Source: Paludibaculum fermentans (lineage in GTDB: Bacteria; Acidobacteriota; Terriglobia; Bryobacterales; Bryobacteraceae). Taken from it: a stretch of 64,000 bases of DNA. Location of the stretch: assembly GCF_015277775.1 (NCBI RefSeq), contig NZ_CP063849.1, positions 1,426,001 to 1,490,000 on the forward strand. Direction: 5' to 3'. Made by a program: the position numbers and the translations under genes. How positions within the stretch are numbered: position 1 is the stretch's first letter; each line of letters starts with the position of its first letter. The notes under the pieces were generated by a model. The model worked only from the letters and a program-made list of their open reading frames with translations, was not told the DNA's origin and made no database searches. This document shows positions 55,398 through 64,000 of this stretch, one piece after another.

Positions 55398-55612
55398 GGT
55401 GTTCCTCTTACCTACCCCGCAGTTCGCAGCACTGGGCCGAGCCTGGCCTGGCGGAGCATCCAGCTCCGCCGCCTGACAAAGCGCCCAATGTCCACTTCGG
55501 CGGGAAGACGCGAGGTCTGAGCGAAAATGCTCAGCCAGCGGAACAAAAACGCGCCCGAACCCCGATCGGCCTCAATCGGGCCGTCTTTCGATATGGCTAT
55601 GTGTAGGTTTGC

Positions 55613-56833
55613 TTACTTCGCGGCCCGCAGGCCCGCTGCCGTCTTCTCAACGTCTCTCATCACGCGCAGCAGGTTGCCGCCGTAGATCTTGCGGATCTCT
55701 TCCGCCGAATAGCCCTTCTCCAGCAGCTTGCGCGTCAGGTTGGGCCACTTCGAGACGTCCTCCAACCCCTCAGGCACACAGCCCACCCCGTCGAAGTCGC
55801 TGCCCAACCCGACATAGTCCGCGCCCACCAGGGTCTTCACGTGATCGATTTGCGCCACCACGTCGTCAATCGTGGCGCGCACCGTCTTGCTGCTCAGCTC
55901 GGCGAAGACCTTCTGCGCCGCGGCCTGCCGCTCCTTGGGATCCTGGATGTCGGCAATCTTCTTCTGGATCTCCGAAACCTGCGCCGCATCCAGCTTCGGA
56001 GTCGTATTCGCCGACTTCTGCGACAGGAAGTCGCACGCGAAGTTGATCTGCACGACGCCGCCGCGCTTGGCCAGCGCCTTGATCATGTCATCGGTCATAT
56101 TGCGCGGCACATTCGACAGCGCCCGGCACGACGAATGCGAACTGAACACCGGAGCCTTGCTCGCCGCCAGAGCGTCATAGAACGTCTGGTCGGACACGTG
56201 CGCGATGTCGACCATCATGCCCAGGCGGTTCATCTCCCCCACCACCTGCTTGCCGAACTCCGATAGCCCCTTGTTGTCGGTCTCGCCCGATGACCCGGCC
56301 CAACTGAGGTTCTTGCTGTGCGTCAGGGTCATGTAGCGGACTCCGAGGTCGTAGTACGTCCGCAACAGCCTGACATCATCCTCAATCGCGTGTCCGCCCT
56401 CAATCCCGATCAGGGCGGCAATCCGGCCTTTCTTGCGGGCCGCGACGATCTCGTCCGCCGTCGTGGCAAACACGAAATCGTTGGGGTGTTTGCCGATGAT
56501 GTCGAACCGGATGGTATCGATCATCTGCAGCGCGCGGTGGGCCGACTGGTGGCCCTCCATGAAATTGGTGCCGACATAGGCGGCGAAGAACTGCGCCCCC
56601 ATGCCGCCCTTCTTCATGCGCGGTACATCGGTGTGTCCGTCGGTGGAGGCCAGGCCGATGTCGAAGCCTTCCACGGTCCTGCTGGTGACGTCGTTGTGGG
56701 AATCGATGAGGAGCGCCGAGTTGTGAACTTTCATCACTTCGGCGTCGGTGAAGGACTTCTGCTGCGCCGCGGCCGTGCCCGTCCCGAAGGACAGGCACAG
56801 CGCGGCGATCGGTAGGAACTGCGTCGATCGCAT
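55613..56833 (-). CDS. Secreted membrane dipeptidase (M19 family)
   Basis: 406 residues with signal peptide (MRSTQFLPIAALCLSFGTGTAAA). Metal ligands of the renal dipeptidase family are present: His46 and Asp48 (IDSHND), bridging Glu145 (GIEGGH), His212 (DIAHVS) and His233 (SSHSSCRAL), plus GSDFDG near the C-terminus. Cleaves dipeptides, often with broad or D-residue tolerance. The gene ends 215 bases before the MCP start and begins 9 bases after the stop of the receptor gene upstream, so it may be co-transcribed with that outer membrane receptor. Confidence 0.93.
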   Translation of the reverse strand: MRSTQFLPIAALCLSFGTGTAAAQQKSFTDAEVMKVHNSALLIDSHNDVTSRTVEGFDIGLASTDGHTDVPRMKKGGMGAQFFAAYVGTNFMEGHQSAHRALQMIDTIRFDIIGKHPNDFVFATTADEIVAARKKGRIAALIGIEGGHAIEDDVRLLRTYYDLGVRYMTLTHSKNLSWAGSSGETDNKGLSEFGKQVVGEMNRLGMMVDIAHVSDQTFYDALAASKAPVFSSHSSCRALSNVPRNMTDDMIKALAKRGGVVQINFACDFLSQKSANTTPKLDAAQVSEIQKKIADIQDPKERQAAAQKVFAELSSKTVRATIDDVVAQIDHVKTLVGADYVGLGSDFDGVGCVPEGLEDVSKWPNLTRKLLEKGYSAEEIRKIYGGNLLRVMRDVEKTAAGLRAAK

Positions 56834-56842
56834 CAGTTCATC

Positions 56843-59800
56843 TTAGAAGATGAACTTGAGGGCCAGCTGCACATTGCGGGGTTCGCCGAAGCCGAGGCCA
56901 GGCGCGCCCGAACCGTTACGCGTGTTCGTGATCAGGCCGAAGCTGGTCGAAGAGCCCAGCGACGAACCCGGATTGGCATAGTTCGCGCGGTTGAAGAGAT
57001 TGAAGATCTCGACGCGGAACTGGGTGCTGATGCGCTCGGTGATCGAAGTGTTCTTGAACACCGAGAAGTCGAAGCTGCCGAAGCCCGGTCCGCGAATCGC
57101 GTCGCGGCCGATGTTGCCGAAGGTGCCGTTCGCCGGACGGGCGAAGGCGGCGGGATTGAACCAACGGACAGCCGTGCCGCTGGTGGGCTGCACGACATTC
57201 GCGAAGGGATCGCCGACGACGTCGACACGGTCGCGCGAATCGGCGCTGCCGCTGACGTTGGTGCCGGCCAGGATGTCCAGCGGTTCGCCCGTGTGGGCCG
57301 TAATCAGGCCGTTCACCTGCCAGCCCTTGCTCAGGCGCTGGAGGCGCTGGCCGAACTGCGGCACATCGTAGGTGACATAAGCGGTGAAGATGTGGCTGAT
57401 GTCGAAGCTGGCCGGACCGCGCTCCTTCGAAAGGTCATAGCTGTTGGCCGGCAGCGCGTTGCGGACGTTCGACCCGTTGTCGATCGCCTTGCCAAACGTG
57501 TAGTTCGCCACAGCCGTGATGTGCTTCAGGCGCGTCACCCGCAGCTGGCTCTGGAAGGAGTGGTAGTTCGAGTTGCCGATGGAGTTCAGCTCGTTGATCG
57601 AGGCCAGCGTGGGATACGCGCCGTTATAGGGGCGGCGTTCCTGGGTGGTACCGGTCGTGCCGGGCACCGGAGCGTTGATGTTGCGCAGCAGCGACAGGTG
57701 ATGACCGGCGCTGCCCACATAACCGCCCTGCACCATGATGTCGCGGCTCAACTGGTGCTGCACGTTCAGGTTGAAGTTCTGCACGTACGGCACGCGGAAG
57801 TCCTGGCTCACCGAGAAGACACCGAACGGAGGACGCGGGTTGGTAGCGCCAAAGATCGGGTCATCCTTCACCAGCGTGAAGCCGCTGCGGATGATCGAGT
57901 ACACCGGATTCGGGCCGCCCGGATTGGCATGCACGCCGGCCGCGCCGCCATTCGGCACGCCCGTGTTGGCCACGATGAAGTTCAGTGGCGGAACGTCGTA
58001 GAAGAATCCGTAGCTGCCGCGGATCACCGTCTTGGCGCTCTTGCCCGGCGTATAGGCGAAGCCGAAGCGCGGAGCGAAGTTATTCAGGTCCTTCGGATAC
58101 AGGCTGCCGAAATCGACGCCAGGCGTCACGAAGCCCTTCCCGGGGATGAAGTTCGTGATCGTATTCTTCTCGTCGGAAAGCACGCCGTGGTAGGTGTAGC
58201 GCACGCCGAAGTTGAGGTTCAGCTTCGAGTTCACCTGCCAGTTGTCGTGCACCCACCAGTCGAAGGAGTTCTGCCAATAGTCGCGCTGCAGTTGGCCGCG
58301 CACAATCTGTGCGCCGTTGTTGCCCGTCACATAGCCGGCCAGGAAATCGGCCAGCGCCTTCTGGCTGGTGCTCAGGGTGCCATCGGAGGCCCAGGGACCG
58401 GCGGTGCCGTCAAAGCTGAAGGAGCCGCGCTTGTTCGTGTCATAGAACACGTCCAGCCGCGCCCGGCGGTATTCGCCGCCCACCTTGAGCTGGTGTGCGC
58501 CCAACGAGAGGTTCAGGTTGGAAGTGATGTGGCCCGTGGAGTCGATGCGGCCCAGGGGCTGCGTGGCGCTGGCGCCGGCAAAGCCGCTGATGCGCATCGT
58601 GGGCGAGCCCTGCAGCGTCGATTCCGTCACGCCGGTGTTCAGGCCGAGCGCGATGGGGTTAGCGCTGGTGTCCAGATCATTGAACACCTGCAGGAAGTAA
58701 TTCACACCCAGCGTGGTCTGCAGCACGGCGCGCGGCGAGAAGATGTCGTTCAACACCACCGACATGTTGTGCATGTGGCTGGGCGCCACCTGGAAGTATT
58801 CGCGGTACGGCACACCGGAATCGGCGATCTGCGTACCCGTGCCGCCAAAGTAGCGGCCCGCGATCGTGTGGTTCGACGTAAAGCGGTGGTCGATCTTGAT
58901 GATCCCGTTGTAGCTGTTGTAGTCCGCCGAATCGGCGGCCACGAAGTTGTTGGCGGTCGCCGGAGCGTTGTTGTAGCGCGACGGCCACAGTGAACGCAGG
59001 CTCGTCGACACCGGATTCACCGCCACGCCATAGCGGTTCAGGATGCTGGTGGCGTCCGCAATCCACGCGTTCGAGGGATGCGTGTTCAGGAACGACAGGC
59101 CGGCCACGGCCTTCTGCGCTTCACCCGTGACGAAGAAGAACGTCTTGTCCTTGATCACCGGGCCGCCGGCCGAGAAGCCGTACTGGTCGTTGCGGATCTT
59201 GCGCTTTGCACTGCCCGGCGTGGCGAAAGGCGAGTTCGCCGCGAAAAACTCGTTGCGGTTGAAGTAATAGGCGCTGCCGTGGATGTCGTTGGTGCCGGAC
59301 TTGATCACCAGGTTCACCGACGCGCCGCCGTTGCGGCCGGATTCGGCGCTTGCGTTCGACTGCACCGCGAACTGGTCAATCGCTTCGATCGGCAGCAGCG
59401 TACCGGCGATGCCGGCGACGCCGCCCTGGTTCACGGCGCTGGCGTTGTGGAACGCATCGTTGTTGTCGGCGCCGTCAATCTGGTAGTTGTTGCCGGAGGT
59501 GCGCATGCCGTTCACTGAACCGGACGAAGGCGACACACCCGGAGCCAGCTTCAGCATCTGGCGGAAGTCGCGGCCCATCATCGGGACCTCGGCGACAATC
59601 TTCGGACCCACCACGCCGGTCAGCGCGGAGGAGGTGGTTTCCAGCGTGGCTGCATCGGCCGAAACTTCCACTACGGCGGCCTGCGTGGCGACGCTCATTT
59701 GCAGTGTAAGATTCGTTACTTTCGAGACACTGACTTCGATGTTGGCCACCTTGACCGTGGAGAAGCCGGCCTTGGTCGCGGTGAGTTCATAGATGCCCAG

Positions 59801-60022
59801 GGGCAGGTCGGGCAGCGAAAAGTCGCCGGCCTGGGAAGAGAGTGTGGTGCGCTTCAAACCCGTCGACGGGCTGTTCAACTGCACCGAAGCATCGGGCACT
59901 GCGGCTCCAGAGGCGTCTGTCAACGTCCCGGAGATGGCTCCTCGGAATGTCTGTGCAGGCATCAGCGCGGCGAGCGCCAACGCCAGAGAAAATACACCCT
60001 TGGCGTACTTGGGAAGACTCAT
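56843..60022 (-). CDS. Oar-like TonB-dependent receptor with carboxypeptidase-regulatory N-terminal domain
   Basis: 1059 residues. A signal peptide ends at about residue 25; residues 28-110 are a carboxypeptidase-regulatory-like domain (GAISGTLTDASGAAVPDASV to TATKAGFSTVKV). A plug domain follows (VVGPKIVAEVPMMGRDFRQM), and the rest is a beta-barrel ending in the typical aromatic terminus LALKFIF. This is the Oar-like family abundant in Acidobacteriota. Likely imports large or bulky nutrients across the outer membrane; the adjacent secreted dipeptidase suggests peptides (inference). About 160 bases upstream to the next gene hold its promoter, where I see no clear operator. Confidence 0.92.
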   Translation of the reverse strand: MSLPKYAKGVFSLALALAALMPAQTFRGAISGTLTDASGAAVPDASVQLNSPSTGLKRTTLSSQAGDFSLPDLPLGIYELTATKAGFSTVKVANIEVSVSKVTNLTLQMSVATQAAVVEVSADAATLETTSSALTGVVGPKIVAEVPMMGRDFRQMLKLAPGVSPSSGSVNGMRTSGNNYQIDGADNNDAFHNASAVNQGGVAGIAGTLLPIEAIDQFAVQSNASAESGRNGGASVNLVIKSGTNDIHGSAYYFNRNEFFAANSPFATPGSAKRKIRNDQYGFSAGGPVIKDKTFFFVTGEAQKAVAGLSFLNTHPSNAWIADATSILNRYGVAVNPVSTSLRSLWPSRYNNAPATANNFVAADSADYNSYNGIIKIDHRFTSNHTIAGRYFGGTGTQIADSGVPYREYFQVAPSHMHNMSVVLNDIFSPRAVLQTTLGVNYFLQVFNDLDTSANPIALGLNTGVTESTLQGSPTMRISGFAGASATQPLGRIDSTGHITSNLNLSLGAHQLKVGGEYRRARLDVFYDTNKRGSFSFDGTAGPWASDGTLSTSQKALADFLAGYVTGNNGAQIVRGQLQRDYWQNSFDWWVHDNWQVNSKLNLNFGVRYTYHGVLSDEKNTITNFIPGKGFVTPGVDFGSLYPKDLNNFAPRFGFAYTPGKSAKTVIRGSYGFFYDVPPLNFIVANTGVPNGGAAGVHANPGGPNPVYSIIRSGFTLVKDDPIFGATNPRPPFGVFSVSQDFRVPYVQNFNLNVQHQLSRDIMVQGGYVGSAGHHLSLLRNINAPVPGTTGTTQERRPYNGAYPTLASINELNSIGNSNYHSFQSQLRVTRLKHITAVANYTFGKAIDNGSNVRNALPANSYDLSKERGPASFDISHIFTAYVTYDVPQFGQRLQRLSKGWQVNGLITAHTGEPLDILAGTNVSGSADSRDRVDVVGDPFANVVQPTSGTAVRWFNPAAFARPANGTFGNIGRDAIRGPGFGSFDFSVFKNTSITERISTQFRVEIFNLFNRANYANPGSSLGSSTSFGLITNTRNGSGAPGLGFGEPRNVQLALKFIF

Positions 60023-60183
60023 GCGGTAAACCCCTCAGCAAATTCAGTCGGTGTGGTTTAGCCTGCGTGGCTCAACGGAGACAGCGCTGGGGGGCGCCTC
60101 GTGGCGCAAATCCCGGAAGCAGGGCAAGACTGCCTGTTTCCAAAGATTAACATCCCGCAGGCGGCTGGGGGTATTAAAAATTT

Positions 60184-60573
60184 CTATTGGGCGAATGTGA
60201 AGCGTCCCGACCAGATGCGTTGATTTTCATCGACTTCTGGTTGATACATGTAAACCTGAACGGGGACGATTCGCCCGTCCCGCAGCGTCGCGGTGCGGCG
60301 CAGCCGGACAAATTCGTCACCCTCATAGGCGTCCAGATCGGCCAGCAAGGCAGGCGAATCCGGCAGTTGAGCCAGTTGTCCGTGGACCCAGGCCGCTTCG
60401 CCGTCCAGCGGATCCTTCATGCCCGGATATCCACCCAGCGTGTACAACCGGCCAGGTACTTTGGCCTCTGAAGGCTGGCCGCACGCCCGCCAAAGCCGCA
60501 GCGACCATTGATTATCGACCCCGGACATCAGCGTGCCGTAGACGAACAGGAACTCGGTCTCGAACGTAGCCAT
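60184..60573 (-). CDS. Gamma-glutamylcyclotransferase-like (AIG2/GGACT) protein
   Basis: 129 residues, a single domain. The substrate loop FVYGTLM is at 10-16, and the catalytic Glu84 is in LDAYEGDEF, with an extended C-terminal YMYQ strand. Members cyclise gamma-glutamyl groups to 5-oxoproline; bacterial forms of this size are of uncertain substrate. Divergent from the DUF1175 gene across 177 bases. Confidence 0.88.
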   Translation of the reverse strand: MATFETEFLFVYGTLMSGVDNQWSLRLWRACGQPSEAKVPGRLYTLGGYPGMKDPLDGEAAWVHGQLAQLPDSPALLADLDAYEGDEFVRLRRTATLRDGRIVPVQVYMYQPEVDENQRIWSGRFTFAQ

Positions 60574-60750
60574 TTCTCTTGGAATGCGGACCCCCTGGCC
60601 CGCGGCCGATCCCCTGACCGGCTCTGCACTTCATTTGACAGGTACCACAAACCGCACACCCCGCCCAACCCGCCATTTCTTCCTGTTTCGCAACAAATGT
60701 AATTCAGACCATTTCGGATCCTTCATTTTCCAGCTATCATAGTCCTCCGG

Positions 60751-61416
60751 ATGCATAGTCGACGAGCCTTTTGTTTCATCGGGGTAAGCCTCGTCCATGC
60801 ACGCGCTTTCACGCCGCCCCTGAACCCGTCCGACCGCAAATCCTTCCGCTCCTGGTTCACCTGGCTGGCCGAAGCCCTCTATCAGATGCCGGAGGCCCGC
60901 CGCCCTCGCGAGGTGGCCGACTGCTCCGCCCTGCTCCGTTTCTCTTACCGGGAAGCGCAGCGGCCCCACACCGCCCAATGGGCCTCGGAGATCGGCCTCG
61001 ACTGGATGCCCCCGTTGCCGGAGCTCAAGCACCCCACCCGCGAATCCGCCTTGTTTCAGGTGGCCTCCGGAGCCATGCGGCAGTTCGCCGACGCCGAGCA
61101 CCTGATGCGCTATAACACGCGCCTCATCACGCGCGACATCCATCTCGCCCAGCCCGGCGACCTGCTCTTCTACCGTCAACTGGTGCCCAGCCAACCCTGG
61201 CACAGTATGGTTTTTTTGGGCCCCAGCAGCTTCGAAACGCTGCGGGAGCCTTGTATCGTCTATCACACCGGACCGTCGCGCAACGATCGCGGCGAGATCC
61301 GGCGTCCTACGCTCTCGCAGCTGCTAGGACATCCCGAGCCGCGCTGGCGGCCGTTAGCTGGCAACAGCAATTTCCTGGGTGTGTTCCGTTGGAACGTTTT
61401 GTGTGAATCGGATTGA
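60751..61416 (+). CDS. DUF1175 (YfaT-like) protein with NlpC/P60-like residue pattern
   Basis: 221 residues with a short hydrophobic export signal. The body matches DUF1175, the family of E. coli YfaT, a neighbour of the macroglobulin gene yfaS. Residues line up in the order expected of an NlpC/P60 thiol hydrolase: Cys58 in ADCSALLRFSYREA, LAQPGDLLFYR at 132-142, His151 in PWHSMVFLG and His172 in IVYHTG. A Cys-His-His hydrolase is therefore plausible (inference; not an established activity of DUF1175). It ends 4 bases before the macroglobulin start and is clearly in one operon with it. Confidence 0.82.
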   Translation: MHSRRAFCFIGVSLVHARAFTPPLNPSDRKSFRSWFTWLAEALYQMPEARRPREVADCSALLRFSYREAQRPHTAQWASEIGLDWMPPLPELKHPTRESALFQVASGAMRQFADAEHLMRYNTRLITRDIHLAQPGDLLFYRQLVPSQPWHSMVFLGPSSFETLREPCIVYHTGPSRNDRGEIRRPTLSQLLGHPEPRWRPLAGNSNFLGVFRWNVLCESD

Positions 61417-61420
61417 ATCT

Positions 61421-64000
61421 ATGCGTCTCGGTTATTGCCTGGTCCCGTTAGCCCTTCTGGTTTGTAGCGCTCCGGCGCAGGAGGACGAAGGGCGCATCTA
61501 TTTCTCGTTGAACTCCGACCATCCCGTGCGGGCTGGCGAGTCCATCCCGGTCCGCGTGCAGGCACAAGGCATTCGCAGCCTCGACTTCCGCCTGTACCGC
61601 GTGAACGATCCCGTCAAATTCTTCCGTCAACTCGACGAGCCGCACCGCTTCGGGGGCGCCATCCGCCCCACGCCCAAAGCGCGCACGCCCATCGAAAAGT
61701 TCGCCGCCTGGAAACACCGCTGGCATGCCCGGGCCCGCGATGTCGTCCGGCAGCAGTTCACGCCCGACAACCGCCACAGCATCCGCGCCGCCATGCTCAA
61801 GGAGCCGGCGCCCGCCGAAAAGAAGAAGGCCGGCGCGAACAAGGGCGAGGAGTTCGCCGGAGTCTCCGTGCTGAACCCCCAGCAACTGGTTCGCTCCTGG
61901 ACCCAACCCATTCAGACGCCCAACCGCTGGGAAGCCGCCACCGTTCCGGTGGAATTGAAGGACAAGGGTCTTTACGTCCTGGAAGCCACCAACGGCAAGC
62001 TCCAGGCCTATACGATTCTCTCCGTCACTGACCTCGCGATCATCACCAAGACCACCCCCGGAAAACTACTCGTCCGGGCGGTCGACCGCGTCACCGGAGC
62101 GCCGCTGGCCAATATCCCCATTCAGGTGTATGACAGCGGCACCCGCCAGGATATCGCGCGTTCCTCCACCGATCCTGACGGGCTCCTCTCCGTGGACGTT
62201 AAAGAGGTGTCCGAAGAGGGCGCCGTCGTGCTGGCCCACCGCGAGAAGGATTTTGCCGTCACCACCGTGGGCGGTTACAGCCTCTCCACCGAACGTGGAC
62301 GCAACTTCATGGGCTACGTGTACACTGACCGGCCGGTGTATCGCCCCGGCCACCCGGTGCACTTCAAAGCCATCGTCCGCAACACCATCGGCGCTGGCTA
62401 CCAGATCCCCGACCAGTCCGATGTCCAGGTCCAGGTGGAAGACCCCGAGGGCAAGACGCTGCTGAAGAAGAAGGCGTCCCTGACGAAATACGGCTCGGTC
62501 TCGGGCGACCTCACCCTGCCGGCCGATGCCGCCATCGGCTACTACAGCGTGAACGTCAGCCTCAGCGGCGACGACCACGAGATGAAGGCGTTCGGCGGCT
62601 TCAACGTCGAGGAGTACCGTAAACCCGAATACGAAGTAAAGGTGACCTCCGAGACGCCGCGCACCATCCAGGGCGGGCACGTCAAAATGAACGTCGACGT
62701 CAAGTACTACTACGGAGAACCCGTAGCCGGCGCCAGCGTCAAGTACACCGTCCACCGCTACCGCTGGTGGGCGCCCTGGTACGAGACCGACGAAGACATG
62801 GGCGACGAGGACGAAGAGGGCGGCGGCTACGGCGGCGAGCAGGTGGCCGAAGAAACCGCGAAACTCGACAGCCAGGGCCATCTCACCATCGATGTCCCCA
62901 CCACAGCGAATCCCTACGACTCCGCTTACCGCGTCGAGGCCCGCGTCACCGATTCGTCGAACCGCGAAGTGGCCGGCTCCGGCAACTTCGTGGCGACCCG
63001 CGGCTCGTTCTTCATCACCGCTGAACCGGAGCGCTATGTCTACGGTCCGGGCGACCCGGCCCGCATGCGGGTGGAGACTCGGGATTACGCCGGCGCCATG
63101 GTCCCCAATGTCTCCTTCCATGTGGAAGTAGCTCCGCACGCCAGGAAGGGCGGCACCGAACCCGCCATCCTGAAACTGGAAGGCAAGACCGGGCCGGACG
63201 GCAAGGGCCAGGTCGAGTTCCCCGCCCCGGTCAGCGCGTCCTATCAGGTGAAGGTCTCCGCCGCCGATACGGCCGGCCGGGCCATCGACGATATCAGCTG
63301 GCTGTGGGTCTCGGGTGCCTGGGCCGAAAGCGGCACAGCCGACCAGCGCATCGAAATCATCCCCGACAAGAAGTCCTATAAGTCGGGCGACAAAGCGAAG
63401 ATTCTCCTGGTCACCAATGTCCCGGACGCCGATGTCTGGCTCACGCTCGAGGGCAAGACGCTCTACTGGTCGAAGTTCGTCCACGCCAAGGGCGGGACGG
63501 CGACCGTCGAGATCCCCATCGAGAGTTCGCACGCGCCCAACGTCTTCGTCGACGCCACGTTCCTCAGCAACAACACCCTCTATCGCGGGTCGAAGTCGCT
63601 GAAGGTGCCGCCGGTCGAGAAGCAGATCCAGGTGGAGGTGCAGTCCAGCAAGGCCGAGTACAAGCCGGGCGAGCCCGCGCAATTCACGGTCACAGCCAAG
63701 GACAACCAGGGCAAACCCGTCGCCGCCGAGTTCAGCCTCGGGGTGGTCGACGAAGCCATCTACGCCATCAAGAAGGAAGCGCAGCCGGATATCCTGAACG
63801 TCTTCTATGGACGCACCTGGAACCGGGTGGGCACCGACACGTCGATGGAGTATTACTTCTACGGCGAGGCCGGCAAGCGCCGCATGCAACTGGCGCAGAT
63901 CCGCGACCGCAAGTCGCGTGCCCAGCTCAAACCAGACAAACTCGTAGAGCCGAAGATCCGCAAGAACTTCCCCGATACCGCCTACTGGATCGCCGATCTC
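61421..64000 (+). CDS. Alpha-2-macroglobulin family protein (5' part; runs off the window)
   Basis: Open from ATG 61421 to the window end, 860 codons. Signal peptide MRLGYCLVPLALLVCSAPAQ. Macroglobulin beta domains follow, with the hallmark YTDRPVYRPGHPVHFKA near residue 301, a domain with an acidic Gly-rich insertion around 455-480 (DEDMGDEDEEGGGYGGE), and VDEAIYAIKKE at 776, which precedes the bait region in this family. The thioester region, if any, is beyond the window. Bacterial macroglobulins trap foreign proteases in the periplasm and are usually lipoproteins; here no lipobox Cys is evident (LLVCSAPAQ is a weak candidate). Pairing with a DUF1175 gene parallels yfaT-yfaS of E. coli. Confidence 0.92.
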   Translation, partial: MRLGYCLVPLALLVCSAPAQEDEGRIYFSLNSDHPVRAGESIPVRVQAQGIRSLDFRLYRVNDPVKFFRQLDEPHRFGGAIRPTPKARTPIEKFAAWKHRWHARARDVVRQQFTPDNRHSIRAAMLKEPAPAEKKKAGANKGEEFAGVSVLNPQQLVRSWTQPIQTPNRWEAATVPVELKDKGLYVLEATNGKLQAYTILSVTDLAIITKTTPGKLLVRAVDRVTGAPLANIPIQVYDSGTRQDIARSSTDPDGLLSVDVKEVSEEGAVVLAHREKDFAVTTVGGYSLSTERGRNFMGYVYTDRPVYRPGHPVHFKAIVRNTIGAGYQIPDQSDVQVQVEDPEGKTLLKKKASLTKYGSVSGDLTLPADAAIGYYSVNVSLSGDDHEMKAFGGFNVEEYRKPEYEVKVTSETPRTIQGGHVKMNVDVKYYYGEPVAGASVKYTVHRYRWWAPWYETDEDMGDEDEEGGGYGGEQVAEETAKLDSQGHLTIDVPTTANPYDSAYRVEARVTDSSNREVAGSGNFVATRGSFFITAEPERYVYGPGDPARMRVETRDYAGAMVPNVSFHVEVAPHARKGGTEPAILKLEGKTGPDGKGQVEFPAPVSASYQVKVSAADTAGRAIDDISWLWVSGAWAESGTADQRIEIIPDKKSYKSGDKAKILLVTNVPDADVWLTLEGKTLYWSKFVHAKGGTATVEIPIESSHAPNVFVDATFLSNNTLYRGSKSLKVPPVEKQIQVEVQSSKAEYKPGEPAQFTVTAKDNQGKPVAAEFSLGVVDEAIYAIKKEAQPDILNVFYGRTWNRVGTDTSMEYYFYGEAGKRRMQLAQIRDRKSRAQLKPDKLVEPKIRKNFPDTAYWIADL

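Noticed and set aside
55561-55588. CCCGAT-N8-ATCGGG hairpin as terminator for the dipeptidase gene
   Set aside because: Stem is only 6 pairs and no T-run follows closely on either strand.
57293-58993. 566-residue plus-strand open frame across the Oar-like receptor
   Set aside because: Lies opposite the beta-barrel coding region, has no signal or domain and no ribosome site.
62066-63889. 607-residue minus-strand open frame across the macroglobulin gene
   Set aside because: Mirror of the macroglobulin frame; the plus frame has signal peptide and family motifs.

Overview
The window is a high-GC chromosomal segment that reads as Acidobacteriota, most likely the Bryobacterales/Solibacter side of the phylum (inference from gene content; no rRNA is present). 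Pointers are a PadR regulator overlapping a duplicated MacB-type permease of the ADOP family, an Oar-like receptor with an N-terminal carboxypeptidase-regulatory domain, CRTAC1-type FG-GAP/ASPIC-UnbV proteins, a reg_prop propeller histidine kinase, and a MoxR/DUF58/BatA/DUF4159/DUF4175 envelope cluster.

Layout. 1-5.4 kb: a gene end, a membrane-anchored five-heme cytochrome c with C-terminal TPRs, a secreted FG-GAP/ASPIC-UnbV protein and a sugar-isomerase-like TIM barrel. 5.4-19.1 kb: an eight-gene operon, mostly with ATGA/GTGA overlaps, encoding DUF4159, a membrane VWA protein, a caspase/legumain-like protease, a TPR metallopeptidase, MoxR ATPase, DUF58, a BatA-like protein and a Gln/Gly-rich DUF4175 protein. 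This is the most system-like region. 19.3-26.7 kb (minus strand): a secreted matrixin-type protease with a small partner, an Nramp transporter fused to a universal stress domain, and a YfhO-like membrane protein. 26.7-29.5 kb: a secreted FecR/DUF6600 protein with a Ser/Gly-rich repeat tail and a clear terminator. 29.6-35.7 kb: ADOP permease with PadR, a HAD phosphatase, an M48 protease and an IlvE aminotransferase; four of these frames are interrupted by, or appear to contain, one-base homopolymer changes. 35.9-43 kb: NagA, a small membrane protein, a hybrid sensor kinase with a solute-binding sensor domain, and the divergent pair hmgA/phhA for phenylalanine/tyrosine breakdown. 43-53.4 kb (minus strand): an RND-MFP-TolC efflux operon preceded by a two-component pair. 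53.5-60.6 kb: CoA-binding protein, chemotaxis receptor, M19 dipeptidase, Oar-like receptor, gamma-glutamylcyclotransferase-like protein. 60.75-64 kb: a DUF1175 protein with an NlpC/P60-like residue pattern directly upstream of an alpha-2-macroglobulin gene that runs off the window.

Common themes are envelope maintenance, secreted proteolysis and scavenging of peptides and amino acids. I saw no rRNA, tRNA, CRISPR array, insertion sequence or phage gene. No stretch without a gene exceeds about 230 bases. All functional calls come from reading translated sequence and motifs; no database search was run.
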